From Actinomadura oligospora ATCC 43269 (GTDB lineage Bacteria; Actinomycetota; Actinomycetes; Streptosporangiales; Streptosporangiaceae), in assembly GCF_000518265.1 (NCBI RefSeq), contig NZ_JADG01000013.1, forward strand, positions 248,001 through 312,000: a DNA stretch of 64,000 bases, written 5' to 3'. The number at the start of each line of letters is the position of its first letter. Position 1 is the stretch's first letter. Below, piece after piece: positions 1-8,678 of this stretch. A model generated the notes under the pieces. That model was not told where the DNA came from and did not search any database. It was given only the letters and a program-made list of their open reading frames with translations. The translations under genes were made by a program, and so were the position numbers.

Positions 1-300
1 CACGCCCTCGGCGCGCTGCATCACGATCGCCGTCCCGCCGCTCGGCGACGGGTTCTCCACGAAGTCGAACACGTCGACGACGTTCGGATCCTCCAGTTGG
101 GACAGCCTGCGCGCCACCATCCGGTACCGCGACAGCAGCGCCTCGTCCGCTTCGAGGCGCTTGTCGAGATAGCGGATGGCGACCTTGGTCTGGGTCATGT
201 CGTCCACCGCGAGCACAACGCGCCCCGCGGAACCACCGCCAAGGTCCCGCTCGTGGGTGAATCCCGGAACCGTCCAGCCGTCGACCACGGTGTGAGCCAT
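1..300 (-). CDS. Serine/threonine protein kinase-like protein, N-terminal part only (cut by window edge)
   Basis: Reading the minus strand from ATG at 300 gives 100 residues that run off the window. They begin like the N-lobe of a Hanks-type kinase: WTVPGFT, then a glycine-rich loop LGGGSAGRVVLA at residues 20-31. The beta-3 position that normally reads VAIK reads VAIR (Arg43), so the ATP-anchoring lysine is replaced. This may mean a pseudokinase or a lysine supplied elsewhere. The opening resembles the kinase at 4861 (WRVPGFT..RELGEGGQG), so the two are probably paralogs. It is divergent from hemL. The catalytic loop and any membrane segment lie outside the window. Confidence 0.75.
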   Translation of the reverse strand, partial: MAHTVVDGWTVPGFTHERDLGGGSAGRVVLAVDDMTQTKVAIRYLDKRLEADEALLSRYRMVARRLSQLEDPNVVDVFDFVENPSPSGGTAIVMQRAEGV

Positions 301-479
301 CCCTCCGATCCGGCGGCGCCGGGAAGAGACCCCGGGGGCGTCGCCGCTCGCGACACCGACATCCCGCCTGAAGCATTCTCGCCTGTCCCGAAGGGGCAGA
401 CGACGCCTTTGCTGGAATATCGGCCGGTACCAGGCGAGGTCAAGACGCGTCACCGAACTGCAACTGGTTGACTGGTGGT

Positions 480-1778
480 GTGACCGAAGCAGACAAGTCC
501 CAGGAGTTGTTCGAACGGGCCGGACGGGTGATCCCCGGCGGCGTGAACTCGCCGGTGAGAGCGTTCCGGGCCGTGGGCGGCACCCCCCGGTTCATCGCGT
601 CCGCGCGTGGACCCCACCTCACCGACGCCGACGGCAACGAGTACGTCGATCTCGTCTGCTCGTGGGGACCGATGATCCTCGGGCACGCGCATCCGGCGGT
701 CGTGGAGGCCGTCACGCGGGCGGCCGGGCGCGGCACGTCGTACGGCGCGCCGTCGCAGGGCGAGGTCGAGCTGGCCGAGGAGATCGTCGCGCGGACGCCG
801 GTGGAGGCCGTCCGGCTGGTGAACTCCGGCACCGAGGCGACCATGTCGGCGATCCGGCTGGCGCGCGGGTTCACCGGGCGCTCCAAGGTCGTCAAGTTCG
901 CCGGGTGCTACCACGGGCACGTGGACGCGCTGCTCGCCGCCGCCGGGTCCGGCGCGGCGACCCTCGCCCTCCCCGACACCCCCGGCGTGACCGGCGCGAC
1001 CACCGCCGACACCCTCGTGCTGCCCTACAACGACGTGATCGGGATCGAGCGGGCGTTCGCCGTCCACGGCGACGAGATCGCCTGTGTGATCACCGAGGCG
1101 GTGCCCTGCAACATGGGCGTCGTCCCCCCGACCAAGGGCTTCAACCTGCTGCTGAAGCAGCTGTGCGAGCGGTTCGGCGCGCTGCTGATCGTGGACGAGG
1201 TGCTCACCGGGTTCCGCGCGTCCCGGTCCGGCTGGTACGGCGTCGAGGGCGTCGCGGGCGACCTGATGACGTTCGGCAAGGTCATGGGCGGCGGCCTGCC
1301 CGCCGCGGCGTTCGGCGGACGCGCCGACGTGATGGCCCGCCTCGCCCCGGCCGGTCCCGTCTACCAGGCCGGGACGCTGTCGGGGAACCCGCTCGCCACC
1401 GCCGCCGGGCTCGCCACGCTGCGGAACGCGACCGACGAGGTGTACGCGGCGATCGACCGGAACGCGAAGATCGTCTCCGAGGCGGCGTCCGAGGCGCTCG
1501 CCAAGGAGGGCGTGCCGCACCGGGTGCAGCGCGCGAGCAACCTGTTCTCGGTCTTCTTCACCGACGTCCCGGTCGTGCAGAACTTCGACCAGGCGCAGAA
1601 GCAGGACACCGCCGCGTTCGCCGCGTTCTTCCACGCGATGCTCGACCGCGGCGTCTACCTGCCGCCGTCGGCGTACGAGGTGTGGTTCCTGTCGGCCGCG
1701 CACGACGACACCGCGCTCTCGAAGATCGTCGATGCGCTTCCGCACGCCGCCAAGGCCGCCGCTCAGGCGTCGGCCTAG
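480..1778 (+). CDS. hemL: Glutamate-1-semialdehyde 2,1-aminomutase
   Basis: This PLP enzyme converts glutamate-1-semialdehyde to 5-aminolevulinate, the last step of the C5 route to heme. The protein (about 432 aa, usual family length) shows the family N-terminus [17 protein letters not shown], the class-III aminotransferase core [15 protein letters not shown], the VDEVLTGFR segment and the PLP-lysine motif [20 protein letters not shown]480 is chosen; an in-frame TTG at 468 is the alternative, and neither has a clear Shine-Dalgarno. In mycobacteria hemL sits directly before the phosphoglycerate-mutase-like gene and the cytochrome c maturation genes; here those follow about 7.4 kb downstream. 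Heme supply and cytochrome c assembly are therefore still loosely linked. Confidence 0.95.
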   Translation: MTEADKSQELFERAGRVIPGGVNSPVRAFRAVGGTPRFIASARGPHLTDADGNEYVDLVCSWGPMILGHAHPAVVEAVTRAAGRGTSYGAPSQGEVELAEEIVARTPVEAVRLVNSGTEATMSAIRLARGFTGRSKVVKFAGCYHGHVDALLAAAGSGAATLALPDTPGVTGATTADTLVLPYNDVIGIERAFAVHGDEIACVITEAVPCNMGVVPPTKGFNLLLKQLCERFGALLIVDEVLTGFRASRSGWYGVEGVAGDLMTFGKVMGGGLPAAAFGGRADVMARLAPAGPVYQAGTLSGNPLATAAGLATLRNATDEVYAAIDRNAKIVSEAASEALAKEGVPHRVQRASNLFSVFFTDVPVVQNFDQAQKQDTAAFAAFFHAMLDRGVYLPPSAYEVWFLSAAHDDTALSKIVDALPHAAKAAAQASA

Positions 1779-1793
1779 TCCGTGTCCGGGGTC

Positions 1794-1830
1794 GGGGGCG
1801 CACCGCTGGGGCGCCCCCGCCCTCGCTTTT
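1794..1830. terminator. Intrinsic terminator between convergent hemL and dapA
   Basis: A perfect 8-bp GC stem (GGGGGCGC at 1794-1801 with GCGCCCCC at 1811-1818, 9-nt loop) is followed by a CTTTTCTT run on the plus strand. It lies 16 bp after the hemL stop and may also serve dapA on the opposite strand. Confidence 0.7.
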
Positions 1831-1845
1831 CTTCAGAACGCCGCC

Positions 1846-2685
1846 TTAGAACGCAGCCTTGAGGGCGCGTTCCACGGTCTCCGGGTGCGGCGGCTGGAAC
1901 GGCGCCCGGACGGACGGGTCGTCGATCAGCCCCCGGGCCGCCAGGCACGCTTTGAGGACGGTCGGCGACGGCTCCGAGAACAGGGCGTCCACCAGCGGGA
2001 CGAGCCGGTCGTGCGTGGCGAGATCGAGGTTCGCGTAGGCGGACGGCACGAGATTGGCCGTCGCGGCGATCACGCCCGCCGCGCCTAGCGCGCGCATGGG
2101 GAACGCGTACGCGTCGTCCCCGCACAGGACCTTTTCGCCCGCCTCGGCCAGCAGGACGAGGCTGTCCCCGTCGATGCCGCCTGGACAGTGCTTCATGCCG
2201 ACGACGCCGTCCAGGTCCAGGATGCGCAGGATGGCCTCGGCGGAGAGGGTCCGGCCCGTCCGGTACGGGATGTTGTACATGAGGACGGGCACGTCCACGG
2301 CGGACGCGACGGCCGCATAGTGCGCGACGACGCCGTCCTCGGTCGGGCGCAGGTAGTAGGGGGCGACGACCAGCAAGGTGTCCGCGTAGGGGGCGCGATC
2401 GCGCGCCTGCGCGATGGTGGCGTCCGTGCCCATCGTTCCCGCGCCGACGGTCAGCGGCACCCCGTACGCGTCGCAGACGCCCCGTGAGACGCGCAGGACG
2501 GTCTCCTGCTCGTCCGGGGTCAGGGTCGCGGCCTCACCGGTCGTGCCGAGCGCGACGAGGCCGTCGACCCCGCCGTCCAGGACGTGCCGGGCGAGCCGTT
2601 CGAGCGACGCGACGTCCACCTCGCCCTCGGGTGTGAAGGGCGTGACCAGGGGGACGTGAGTTCCCTGCATGGGCGTTCCAGTCAT
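1846..2685 (-). CDS. dapA: 4-hydroxy-tetrahydrodipicolinate synthase (DapA family)
   Basis: Predicted to condense pyruvate with aspartate semialdehyde in the lysine/diaminopimelate pathway. The protein of 279 aa fits the family. Visible motifs are VPLVTPFTPEGEVD near the N-terminus, the substrate loop ALGTTGEAATLT, the catalytic tyrosine segment YNIPYRTGR and the Schiff-base lysine in VVGMKHCPGG. The start is ATG2685, preceded by a GAGGTGA ribosome site; a second ATG lies at 2670. It follows the EamA transporter by 5 bp, so the two form an operon. This is a DapA-superfamily member outside a dap cluster, so a related aldolase role (for example 2-keto-sugar-acid aldolase) is possible. Confidence 0.8.
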   Translation of the reverse strand: MTGTPMQGTHVPLVTPFTPEGEVDVASLERLARHVLDGGVDGLVALGTTGEAATLTPDEQETVLRVSRGVCDAYGVPLTVGAGTMGTDATIAQARDRAPYADTLLVVAPYYLRPTEDGVVAHYAAVASAVDVPVLMYNIPYRTGRTLSAEAILRILDLDGVVGMKHCPGGIDGDSLVLLAEAGEKVLCGDDAYAFPMRALGAAGVIAATANLVPSAYANLDLATHDRLVPLVDALFSEPSPTVLKACLAARGLIDDPSVRAPFQPPHPETVERALKAAF

Positions 2686-2690
2686 CGGAG

Positions 2691-3620
2691 TCACCTCGTG
2701 TGGACGGGTTCGGGCGCCGGATCGACGACCAGGGGCGTCCGGCGTGTACGGATGCGGACTGCGCTGAGCGCGACCCCGCCGACGATCAGCGCGGCGGCGC
2801 AGAGTCGCGCCGGGCTCACGTCCTCGTGCAGGGCGACCATGGCCCCGGCCAGCCCGAACGGCGGGACGAGCAGGGCGTACAAGCTGACCGTGCTGGCCTC
2901 GTACGTGCGCATGAGGAAGCCCCACAGGCCGTAGCCGACCAGCGTGGACAGGTAGGCGATGTAGGCCAGCGCGCCCAGGCCCTCCAGGGACGTGTGCGCC
3001 AGCGAGCGCCCGATCTCGCCCGGCCCCTCGAAGGCCAGCGACAGGGCGAGCAGCGGCAGCGGCGGTACCAGCGACATCCACACCATGAACCCGAACGAGT
3101 CGACCGGGCCGGTGGCGTGCGCGTTCATCCGGCGCATCGCGACGTTCGCCAGGCCCCACATGAACGCCGCCACGACGCACAGCAGGAACGCGCCGAGCGG
3201 TCCGCTCGTCCCGCCGGACTGCAGGACGCCGAGCCACGCGACCCCGCCGAGCGCGACCGCCATCCCGGCGACCTGCCCGGCCCTGAGGCGCTCCCGGAGG
3301 GTCACCCACGCGATCAGCGCCGTGAACAGCGCCGCCAGCTGGAGGACGACCGACGACAGCCCGGCGGGCATGCCGACCCGCATCGCGATGAACAGCAGCC
3401 CGAACTGCCCGACGCCGAGGGGCAGCCCGACCAGCAGCAGCCAGCGCGCCGGGACGGGCGGGCGCCGGACGAAGAACGCGGCGGGCAGCGCGGCCACGGT
3501 GAAGCGCAGGGCGGCGAAGAACAGCGGCGGGTAGTGTTCCAGGCCGATCTTGATCGGCACGAAGTTGAACCCCCACACCGCCGCGATCAGCACGGCGAGC
3601 AGGACATGGCGGGCACGCAT
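2691..3620 (-). CDS. EamA/DMT-superfamily transporter, likely amino-acid or metabolite exporter
   Basis: The 309-residue protein is almost entirely hydrophobic, with about ten transmembrane segments made of two EamA repeats. The first repeat starts LIAAVWGFNFVPIKIGL, and the second half contains FMWGLANVAMRRM. This is typical of drug/metabolite exporters such as YdeD/RhaT relatives. It starts at ATG3620, is co-transcribed with dapA, and is divergent from a LysR regulator across 72 bp. That arrangement is common for regulator-exporter pairs that relieve amino-acid excess. The substrate cannot be read from the sequence; export of a lysine-pathway compound is an inference from dapA. Confidence 0.85.
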   Translation of the reverse strand: MRARHVLLAVLIAAVWGFNFVPIKIGLEHYPPLFFAALRFTVAALPAAFFVRRPPVPARWLLLVGLPLGVGQFGLLFIAMRVGMPAGLSSVVLQLAALFTALIAWVTLRERLRAGQVAGMAVALGGVAWLGVLQSGGTSGPLGAFLLCVVAAFMWGLANVAMRRMNAHATGPVDSFGFMVWMSLVPPLPLLALSLAFEGPGEIGRSLAHTSLEGLGALAYIAYLSTLVGYGLWGFLMRTYEASTVSLYALLVPPFGLAGAMVALHEDVSPARLCAAALIVGGVALSAVRIRTRRTPLVVDPAPEPVHTR

Positions 3621-3692
3621 GCCCCGATCGTCCTGAATTGGTGTGTTTAGGACAAGCTAGAACTTCTTGACAGATGGATTTAGCATTGCTTC
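3621..3692. promoter_or_regulatory. Shared promoter/operator region between eamA-dapA and lysR
   Basis: This 72-bp divergent spacer is notably AT-richer than its flanks. It contains a consensus-like TTGACA hexamer at 3667-3672 and TTTAG/CTAGAA elements that could hold a LysR-type T-N11-A site. No single dyad is convincing, so the exact operator is not assigned. Confidence 0.4.
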
Positions 3693-4607
3693 ATGCTCGA
3701 TCTGGAACGGCTGCGCGCCCTGCACTCGGTGGCGACCTACGGGTCGGTCAGCGCGGCCGCCGACGTGCTCCACGTCACCACCTCCGCCGTCTCCCAACAG
3801 CTGGCCAAGCTGGAGCGTGAGACCGGCCAGAAGCTGCTCGAACGCAACGGGCGCGGCGTCCGGCTCACCGACGCCGCGCAGCTGCTCGTCGGGCACGCCG
3901 GACGCATCCTGTCGCTGGTCGAGCAGGCCCAGTCCGACCTGGAGGCCCACCGGGGCGCGGTCGTCGGGCAGCTGGCGGTCGGCGCGTTCCCGACCGCGAT
4001 CCGCGGCCTGTTCCCGGCCGCCCTGCGCGCCCTGCGCGCCGACCACCCCGACCTGCGCGTCCTGCTGAGCGAGCTGGACCCGCTGGAGAGCATGCCGCTG
4101 GTCCTGCGCGGCGACCTCGACATGGCCGTCGTCCAGGACTGGAGCAACGAGCCGCTGCCGCTCGCCGAGGGCCTGGTCAAGGGCCCCATCTGCGCGGACG
4201 TCGCGGACGTCGCGCTGCCGCCCGGCCACCGCTTCGCCGGGCGCTCCGGGATCCACCTGGAGGAGCTGGCGGGCGAGACCTGGATCAGCTCCACCCCCGG
4301 CTCGATCTGCTGCGACTGGCTGCACCGGACTCTCCGCTCGATCGACTGCGAGCCGCGCATCGACCACCACGCCTACGAGTTCGCGACCCAGCTCGCCCTG
4401 GTCGCGGCCGGGCTGGGCATCGCGATACTGCCCCGGCTCGGGCGCTGCGACGTCCCCTCCGAGGTCGAGATCGTCACCCTGAAGGCCCCGCTCACCCGCC
4501 GCGTCTACGCGGTCTGGCGCGAGGAGGCCGCCCGCCGTCCCGCCATCCGCGCCGCCCTGGAGTCCTTCCGGACGGCCGTCCCCGCCGACGTCCCCGTCCC
4601 CACCTGA
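3693..4607 (+). CDS. LysR-family transcriptional regulator
   Basis: The 304-aa protein begins with the typical LysR winged helix-turn-helix: MLDLERLRALHSVATYGSVS, then AAADVLHVTTSAVSQQLAKLE and ETGQKLLERNGRGVRLTDAA, in residues 1-65. A periplasmic-binding-like effector domain follows from about residue 90 to 295. It is divergent from the EamA exporter and dapA, so it probably controls them and itself in response to a metabolite. The effector is not identifiable. A 14-bp tandem repeat follows its 3' end. Confidence 0.9.
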   Translation: MLDLERLRALHSVATYGSVSAAADVLHVTTSAVSQQLAKLERETGQKLLERNGRGVRLTDAAQLLVGHAGRILSLVEQAQSDLEAHRGAVVGQLAVGAFPTAIRGLFPAALRALRADHPDLRVLLSELDPLESMPLVLRGDLDMAVVQDWSNEPLPLAEGLVKGPICADVADVALPPGHRFAGRSGIHLEELAGETWISSTPGSICCDWLHRTLRSIDCEPRIDHHAYEFATQLALVAAGLGIAILPRLGRCDVPSEVEIVTLKAPLTRRVYAVWREEAARRPAIRAALESFRTAVPADVPVPT

Positions 4608-4624
4608 CCCTCCGCGCCTGCCCC

Positions 4625-4778
4625 GACCCGCCGCGTCCGACCCGCCGCGTCCGACCCGCCGCGTCCGGGCTCCCGCGTCCGACCCGCCGCGTCCGGGCTC
4701 CCGCGTCCGACCCGCCGCGTCCGGGCTCCCGCGTCCGACCCGCCGCGTCCGGGCTCCCGCGTTCGGGCCTCCGCGTTC
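4625..4778. repeat. 14-bp tandem repeat, 11 units
   Basis: Eleven contiguous 14-bp units lie between lysR and the kinase gene. Two types, GACCCGCCGCGTCC and GGGCTCCCGCGTCC, occur three times A, then alternating B-A, with the last two units degenerate (ending GCGTTC). No gene is evident across it. Confidence 0.9.
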
Positions 4779-4860
4779 GGCGGGTGCGGCCGTTCCCGGT
4801 CGGCCGTCGTGATCCGCTACATTCGCCCGGACCGATCTTGGTCCGAGGGGTGCAGGCGAG

Positions 4861-6732
4861 ATGAACGGGTGGCGGGTCCCGGGGTTCACGACCGTCCGGG
4901 AGCTCGGCGAGGGCGGGCAGGGCGCGGTGGTGCTCGCGCGGCACGACACCGCCGGGACGCTGGTCGCGATCAAGTACGTCGCGTCCGACGCGGACCGGGC
5001 CGTGCTCCGGCACGAGGCCGCCATGCTCGGCCGCACGGGCAGCCCGCACGTCGCGCGGCTCTTCCAGCTGGTGGAGACCGACGAGGGCGCCGCGATCGTC
5101 ATGGAGGCCGTGGACGGGGTGCCGCTGCGGACCGTCCTCCAGCGGGAGGGCGCACTCGCCCCCGAGGCGGCCCTGGCGATCCTGAAGGGATCGCTGCTGG
5201 GCCTCGCCGCGGCGCACGAGCTCGGGGTCGTCCACCGCGACTACAAGCCCGCCAACGTGGTCGTCCCGCCGGACGGACGCAGCAAGCTGATCGACTTCGG
5301 CATCGCCGTCACCGCCGGACGGGAGAGCGGCGGCGCGGGCACGCCCGCGTACATGGCTCCCGAGCAGTGGCGGCGCGGAGTGGCCACCCCCGCGACCGAC
5401 GTGTACGCCGCCACCTGCGTGTTCTTCGAATGCGTCGCGGGCCGCCGCCCGTTCTCGGGGTCGCTGCCCGTGCTGGAGAACGCCCACCTGAACGAGCCGC
5501 CGCCGGTCGAGGCCGTCCCGGAGGCCCTGCGTCCGCTCGTCGGGCACGGGATGGCCAAGGACCCGGCGCTGCGTCCGCCGAGCGCCGCGGACTTCGTGAC
5601 CGAGCTGGAGGCCGTCGCGTCCGCCGCCTACGGGCCGGACTGGGAGCGCCGGGGCGTCCGCGCCCTGGCCGCGTCCGCCGCGGCCCTGGCGTCCCTGTTC
5701 CCGATCGCCGCGCTGGTCGGCTCCAGCGGCGGCGCGGCGGGCGCGGGAGCGGGTGTCGGCGCCGGGGCAGGGGCCGGGGCGGGCGGCGCGGCTTCCACGG
5801 CGGCCGGGACGTCCGCCGCCGGGACGTCCGCCGCCGGGACGTCTGCCGCTGGGACGTCTGCCGCTGGGACGTCCGCCGCCGGGACGTCCGCCGCCGGGAC
5901 GTCCGCCGCTGGGACGTCCGCTGCGGCGACGGCGTCCCAGGGGCTGCTGGCGTCCACGACGGCGAAGGTCGCCGTGGGCGTCGTCGCGACGGCGCTGGTC
6001 GCGGGCGGTGCCGCGACGGCCCGGCACTACGTGGCCTCGCCGTCGCCGAAGCCGCGCGCCAAGTCGAGCGCGGCACCGAGCCCGACGGCGACCGTCCAGC
6101 TCATCGCGTCCCACCAGTGCAAGGTCACCGACCCGTTCGGCGGCGACCAGACCCCGAAGGGCGCGCCCCCGAAGGTCCGGACGGGCGTGCGCCTCCCGGC
6201 CGGGGCCACCGTCTACCGCTTCGCCCAGGGCGAGTACGTCGTCGGGCCCGCCGGGCAGGACTGCTCGCGCTCGATCGGGAACAGCAGCGCGAGCACGACG
6301 ATCGGACGCGGCGCGGCGGCCGGGGGCGTCTCCACCTACTCGCCGTTCTCGATCGGCTCGTTCAACATCTCCACCTGCCTGTACTTCCCGGACTCGCCCG
6401 AGGCCGCGAAGATCCGCAGGTCCGGGGAGTGCACGTCCGACCTGCGCGTCCGCCGCCCGCTCGACCTCGGGCGGCCGTCCCCGAAGATGGTCGTCGGGCT
6501 GAACCCGGGCACGACCGAGGCCGCGCCGCCCTCGCCGTACGTGTCGGTCGTCCTCGGGATCATGAACGGCGGCTCGCTCACCTGCCGCCTGCCCCAGGCC
6601 CAGGCGGAGGTCTGCGTCGCCGCGCTGACGTTCGGCGTCGAGCGGGCCACCGCCAAGAAGCCCCTTCCGCCCGCGGCGCTGGTGAGGGTCCAGCGCCAGA
6701 TCGCGGACGCGGTCGCCGCGTCCAAGCGCTGA
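4861..6732 (+). CDS. Transmembrane serine/threonine protein kinase (Hanks type)
   Basis: A 623-aa receptor-like kinase. Residues 8-270 form the kinase domain: glycine loop GEGGQGAVVLA, VAIK lysine at 38, catalytic loop HRDYKPAN with Asp127, DFG at 145-147 and the APEQW P+1 segment. Residues 314-353 are eight AAGTS pentapeptides in an Ala/Gly/Ser/Thr linker. A membrane helix follows (about 367-387, VAVGVVATALVAGG), then an outer domain of about 230 residues with several cysteines and no family I recognise. The start ATG4861 is used; a weak GGGGTGCAGGCGAG lies upstream. The hypothetical gene 17 bp downstream is probably co-transcribed. Confidence 0.9.
   Translation: MNGWRVPGFTTVRELGEGGQGAVVLARHDTAGTLVAIKYVASDADRAVLRHEAAMLGRTGSPHVARLFQLVETDEGAAIVMEAVDGVPLRTVLQREGALAPEAALAILKGSLLGLAAAHELGVVHRDYKPANVVVPPDGRSKLIDFGIAVTAGRESGGAGTPAYMAPEQWRRGVATPATDVYAATCVFFECVAGRRPFSGSLPVLENAHLNEPPPVEAVPEALRPLVGHGMAKDPALRPPSAADFVTELEAVASAAYGPDWERRGVRALAASAAALASLFPIAALVGSSGGAAGAGAGVGAGAGAGAGGAASTAAGTSAAGTSAAGTSAAGTSAAGTSAAGTSAAGTSAAGTSAAATASQGLLASTTAKVAVGVVATALVAGGAATARHYVASPSPKPRAKSSAAPSPTATVQLIASHQCKVTDPFGGDQTPKGAPPKVRTGVRLPAGATVYRFAQGEYVVGPAGQDCSRSIGNSSASTTIGRGAAAGGVSTYSPFSIGSFNISTCLYFPDSPEAAKIRRSGECTSDLRVRRPLDLGRPSPKMVVGLNPGTTEAAPPSPYVSVVLGIMNGGSLTCRLPQAQAEVCVAALTFGVERATAKKPLPPAALVRVQRQIADAVAASKR
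5800..5919 (+). repeat. 15-bp intragenic tandem repeat (eight AAGTS codons sets)
   Basis: Eight in-frame 15-bp units of the form GC(C/G)GC(C/T)GGGACGTC(C/T) encode the linker between the kinase domain and the membrane helix of the preceding gene. The units are nearly identical at DNA level, which indicates recent expansion and probable length variation. Confidence 0.9.
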
Positions 6733-6749
6733 GCTGGGATGATGAGGAC

Positions 6750-7367
6750 ATGACGTACGAGCTGCTGCTCTGGCGATCCGACCGGCCCCTGACCCGGGAG
6801 GAGGCGGCGAAGGCCGGTGAGACCGGCGCCGAGCCGACCCCGGCGATCGGGGAGTTCGTCGTCGAACTGCGCCGCCTGCACTCCGACGTCCAGGTCGCCG
6901 AGACCGGCCGCGGACGGTTCGCGCGCGTCGAGATGGCCGACGACCGCGCCGACCAGGTGTCCACGGACGTCTACGCGATCGCCCAGGGCCTCGGGCTGAT
7001 CGTCTGGGACCCGGTCCGGGAGCTCGTCCACAACATCGCCCCGGTCGGCGTCTACCAGGGCATGCAGCTCCACACCGGCGACGGCATGGTCGTCATCGAC
7101 CCGGACCTCGGGCTCGTCCGGGACGTCCTGACCCGCCTCGGCGGGGAGAACCCGTTCGCCGCGCTGGTCGTGTTCGGCCACCACTTCATCCAGGTGTCCC
7201 CGGAGGACGGCGGCTACGAGCTCGAGTACAAGGACGGCGCGCGCGGCGAGCTCCACCGCGCGCGCGTCCTCGAGCTGGCCGAGGTGCAGCTGGCCTTCAC
7301 CGAGTACGCCAACGACGACCGCGGCTTCCTCGACCGCCACACCTGGGCGAACGTCAGCACCGGCTGA
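6750..7367 (+). CDS. Hypothetical protein downstream of the kinase
   Basis: A 205-residue soluble protein that I do not assign to a family. It begins MTYELLLWRSDRPLTREEA and is rich in acidic residues, with no signal peptide or membrane segment. The middle part (VEMADDRADQVSTDVYAIA, IVWDPVRELVHNI) suggests a small alpha/beta fold. The start ATG6750 follows GATGAGGAC 17 bp after the kinase stop, so it likely shares the kinase transcript. It could be a kinase substrate or partner, but nothing in the sequence proves this. Confidence 0.7.
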   Translation: MTYELLLWRSDRPLTREEAAKAGETGAEPTPAIGEFVVELRRLHSDVQVAETGRGRFARVEMADDRADQVSTDVYAIAQGLGLIVWDPVRELVHNIAPVGVYQGMQLHTGDGMVVIDPDLGLVRDVLTRLGGENPFAALVVFGHHFIQVSPEDGGYELEYKDGARGELHRARVLELAEVQLAFTEYANDDRGFLDRHTWANVSTG

Positions 7368-7369
7368 CC

Positions 7370-7442
7370 GTCACGACCGGCCGATCGTCACGACCGGTTG
7401 ACGTCACGACCGGCTGATCATCGCCAACGTCCGATCATCGCC
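7370..7442. repeat. Short direct repeats between convergent genes
   Basis: GTCACGACCGG occurs three times (7370-7380, 7387-7397, 7403-7413) and GATCATCGCC twice (7416-7425, 7433-7442). The repeats fill the gap between two converging genes, with no clear stem-loop terminator. Confidence 0.75.
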
Positions 7443-7454
7443 GACGGCCGGACG

Positions 7455-8498
7455 TCAGTACCGGAAGATCGCGCCGGTCGAGGTGTCGACGCCGTCCCAG
7501 ACGTAGGCGCCCGTCCCCCAGACGGACGTGCCGCCCGGGACGTGGGACAGCTGGCCGACCCGCGTCGCCCTGCCCTTGATCCCCGGCAGGGTCGCCTTGG
7601 CCCAGCGGCCCTTGCTGAAGTGGAACATCTCGCTGTAGGTGGCCGCCCAGACGCCGCCCGTGCCGTCCTGGGCCAGCGCGACCACGTAGTTCTTGGTCGG
7701 CGGGTCGGAGCGGCGCCAGGACTTCCCGTCCCAGTGCAGCGCGAGCGGCCGGAGCGCGGGGCCGCCCTGGGTCTCGATCCGCGTGCCCGCGACCCACACG
7801 TCCGAGGACGAGCGCGCCGCGACCGCCCTCAGCTCCGGTGTGCGGCCACCGGCGACCGGAAGCGCGGGCTGCTTGACCGCGGTCCACGCCTTGCCGTTCC
7901 AGTGCCGGACGACCGGGTACGGGTTCGCGCGGCCGTCGTCGCCGACCACCCACATGTTCTTGCTGGAGGCCGAGGTTCCGGCGGCCATCCTGAACCCGGT
8001 CTTCGGGCGGCTCCAGGTACGTCCGTCGTAGTGCCAGGCGCCGAACTTGAACCCGTCGTTGTCGGTGCCGTGGACCCACACGTCCTTCGGGCCGTTGACG
8101 ACCGCGCCGCCGATCGACGACGTCGTCTTCCAGGTGTGGGCGATCGTCCACTTGCTGCCGTTCCAGCGCAGCGCGTACTGGCCGGACGGCCCGACCCCGA
8201 AGGCCCAGACGTTGTTGGCCGCCGATCCGGCGACGCTGGAGAGGAATCCGCGCTTCTGGAGCGCCTGGGGGAGCCTGGTGTCGGACCAGCGCTTCCCGTC
8301 GAAACGCCACGCGTGGGGGGCTCCGCCGACGCGGCCCGCGACCCACACGTTCTTGCTGTTGACCGCGGCGACCGCGTAGTAGTCGGCCTTGGCGTCCGTG
8401 CGGGCGGTACGCCAGGCCGGCGCGGCGGCGTCCGCGGCCGGGACGAGGATGCCACCGAGGACGACCCCGGCGGTGACAAGCGTCAGTGAACGGCGCAT
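7455..8498 (-). CDS. Secreted beta-propeller-like protein with VW repeats
   Basis: The 347-aa product starts at ATG8498 behind an AGAAAGGG ribosome site. It has a cleavable signal peptide (RRSLTLVTAGVVLGGILVP, cleavage near ADA-AA) and no lipobox cysteine, so it is exported. Seven evenly spaced repeats carry a xVWxxG core (NVWVAG, NVWAFG, DVWVHG, NMWVVG, DVWVAG, GVWAAT, SVWGTG), each preceded by a W-x-F/Y-DG-K-xW strand. This fits a seven-bladed propeller. No catalytic residues are recognisable; a binding or scaffold role outside the cell is inferred. It is convergent with the hypothetical gene at 6750. Confidence 0.8.
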   Translation of the reverse strand: MRRSLTLVTAGVVLGGILVPAADAAAPAWRTARTDAKADYYAVAAVNSKNVWVAGRVGGAPHAWRFDGKRWSDTRLPQALQKRGFLSSVAGSAANNVWAFGVGPSGQYALRWNGSKWTIAHTWKTTSSIGGAVVNGPKDVWVHGTDNDGFKFGAWHYDGRTWSRPKTGFRMAAGTSASSKNMWVVGDDGRANPYPVVRHWNGKAWTAVKQPALPVAGGRTPELRAVAARSSSDVWVAGTRIETQGGPALRPLALHWDGKSWRRSDPPTKNYVVALAQDGTGGVWAATYSEMFHFSKGRWAKATLPGIKGRATRVGQLSHVPGGTSVWGTGAYVWDGVDTSTGAIFRY

Positions 8499-8678
8499 GG
8501 TGCCCTTTCTCTTGATCTCGCCAGTGGGACGCCCGTGTTGATCTCCCGGTTGACACACCCCCCGGCCGTACCCGACGGCGCGACCGGTGTCCGGTTCGTC
8601 CTATCTTGTGTGGCGGAGGGTCAGGAGTCGGCGCTGGTCCGGTGTGGGTTCAGCGCGTCATCGGGGCGGGGGTGCGCC

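Noticed and set aside
450-1745. 431-residue frame opposite hemL and many similar frames opposite nuo genes
   Set aside because: These are mirror frames of strongly conserved genes, a normal effect of high third-position GC.
8535-8678. Upstream extension of the anti-sigma-like ATPase
   Set aside because: The added 48 residues show no domain, and a better start with a G-rich site lies at 8679.
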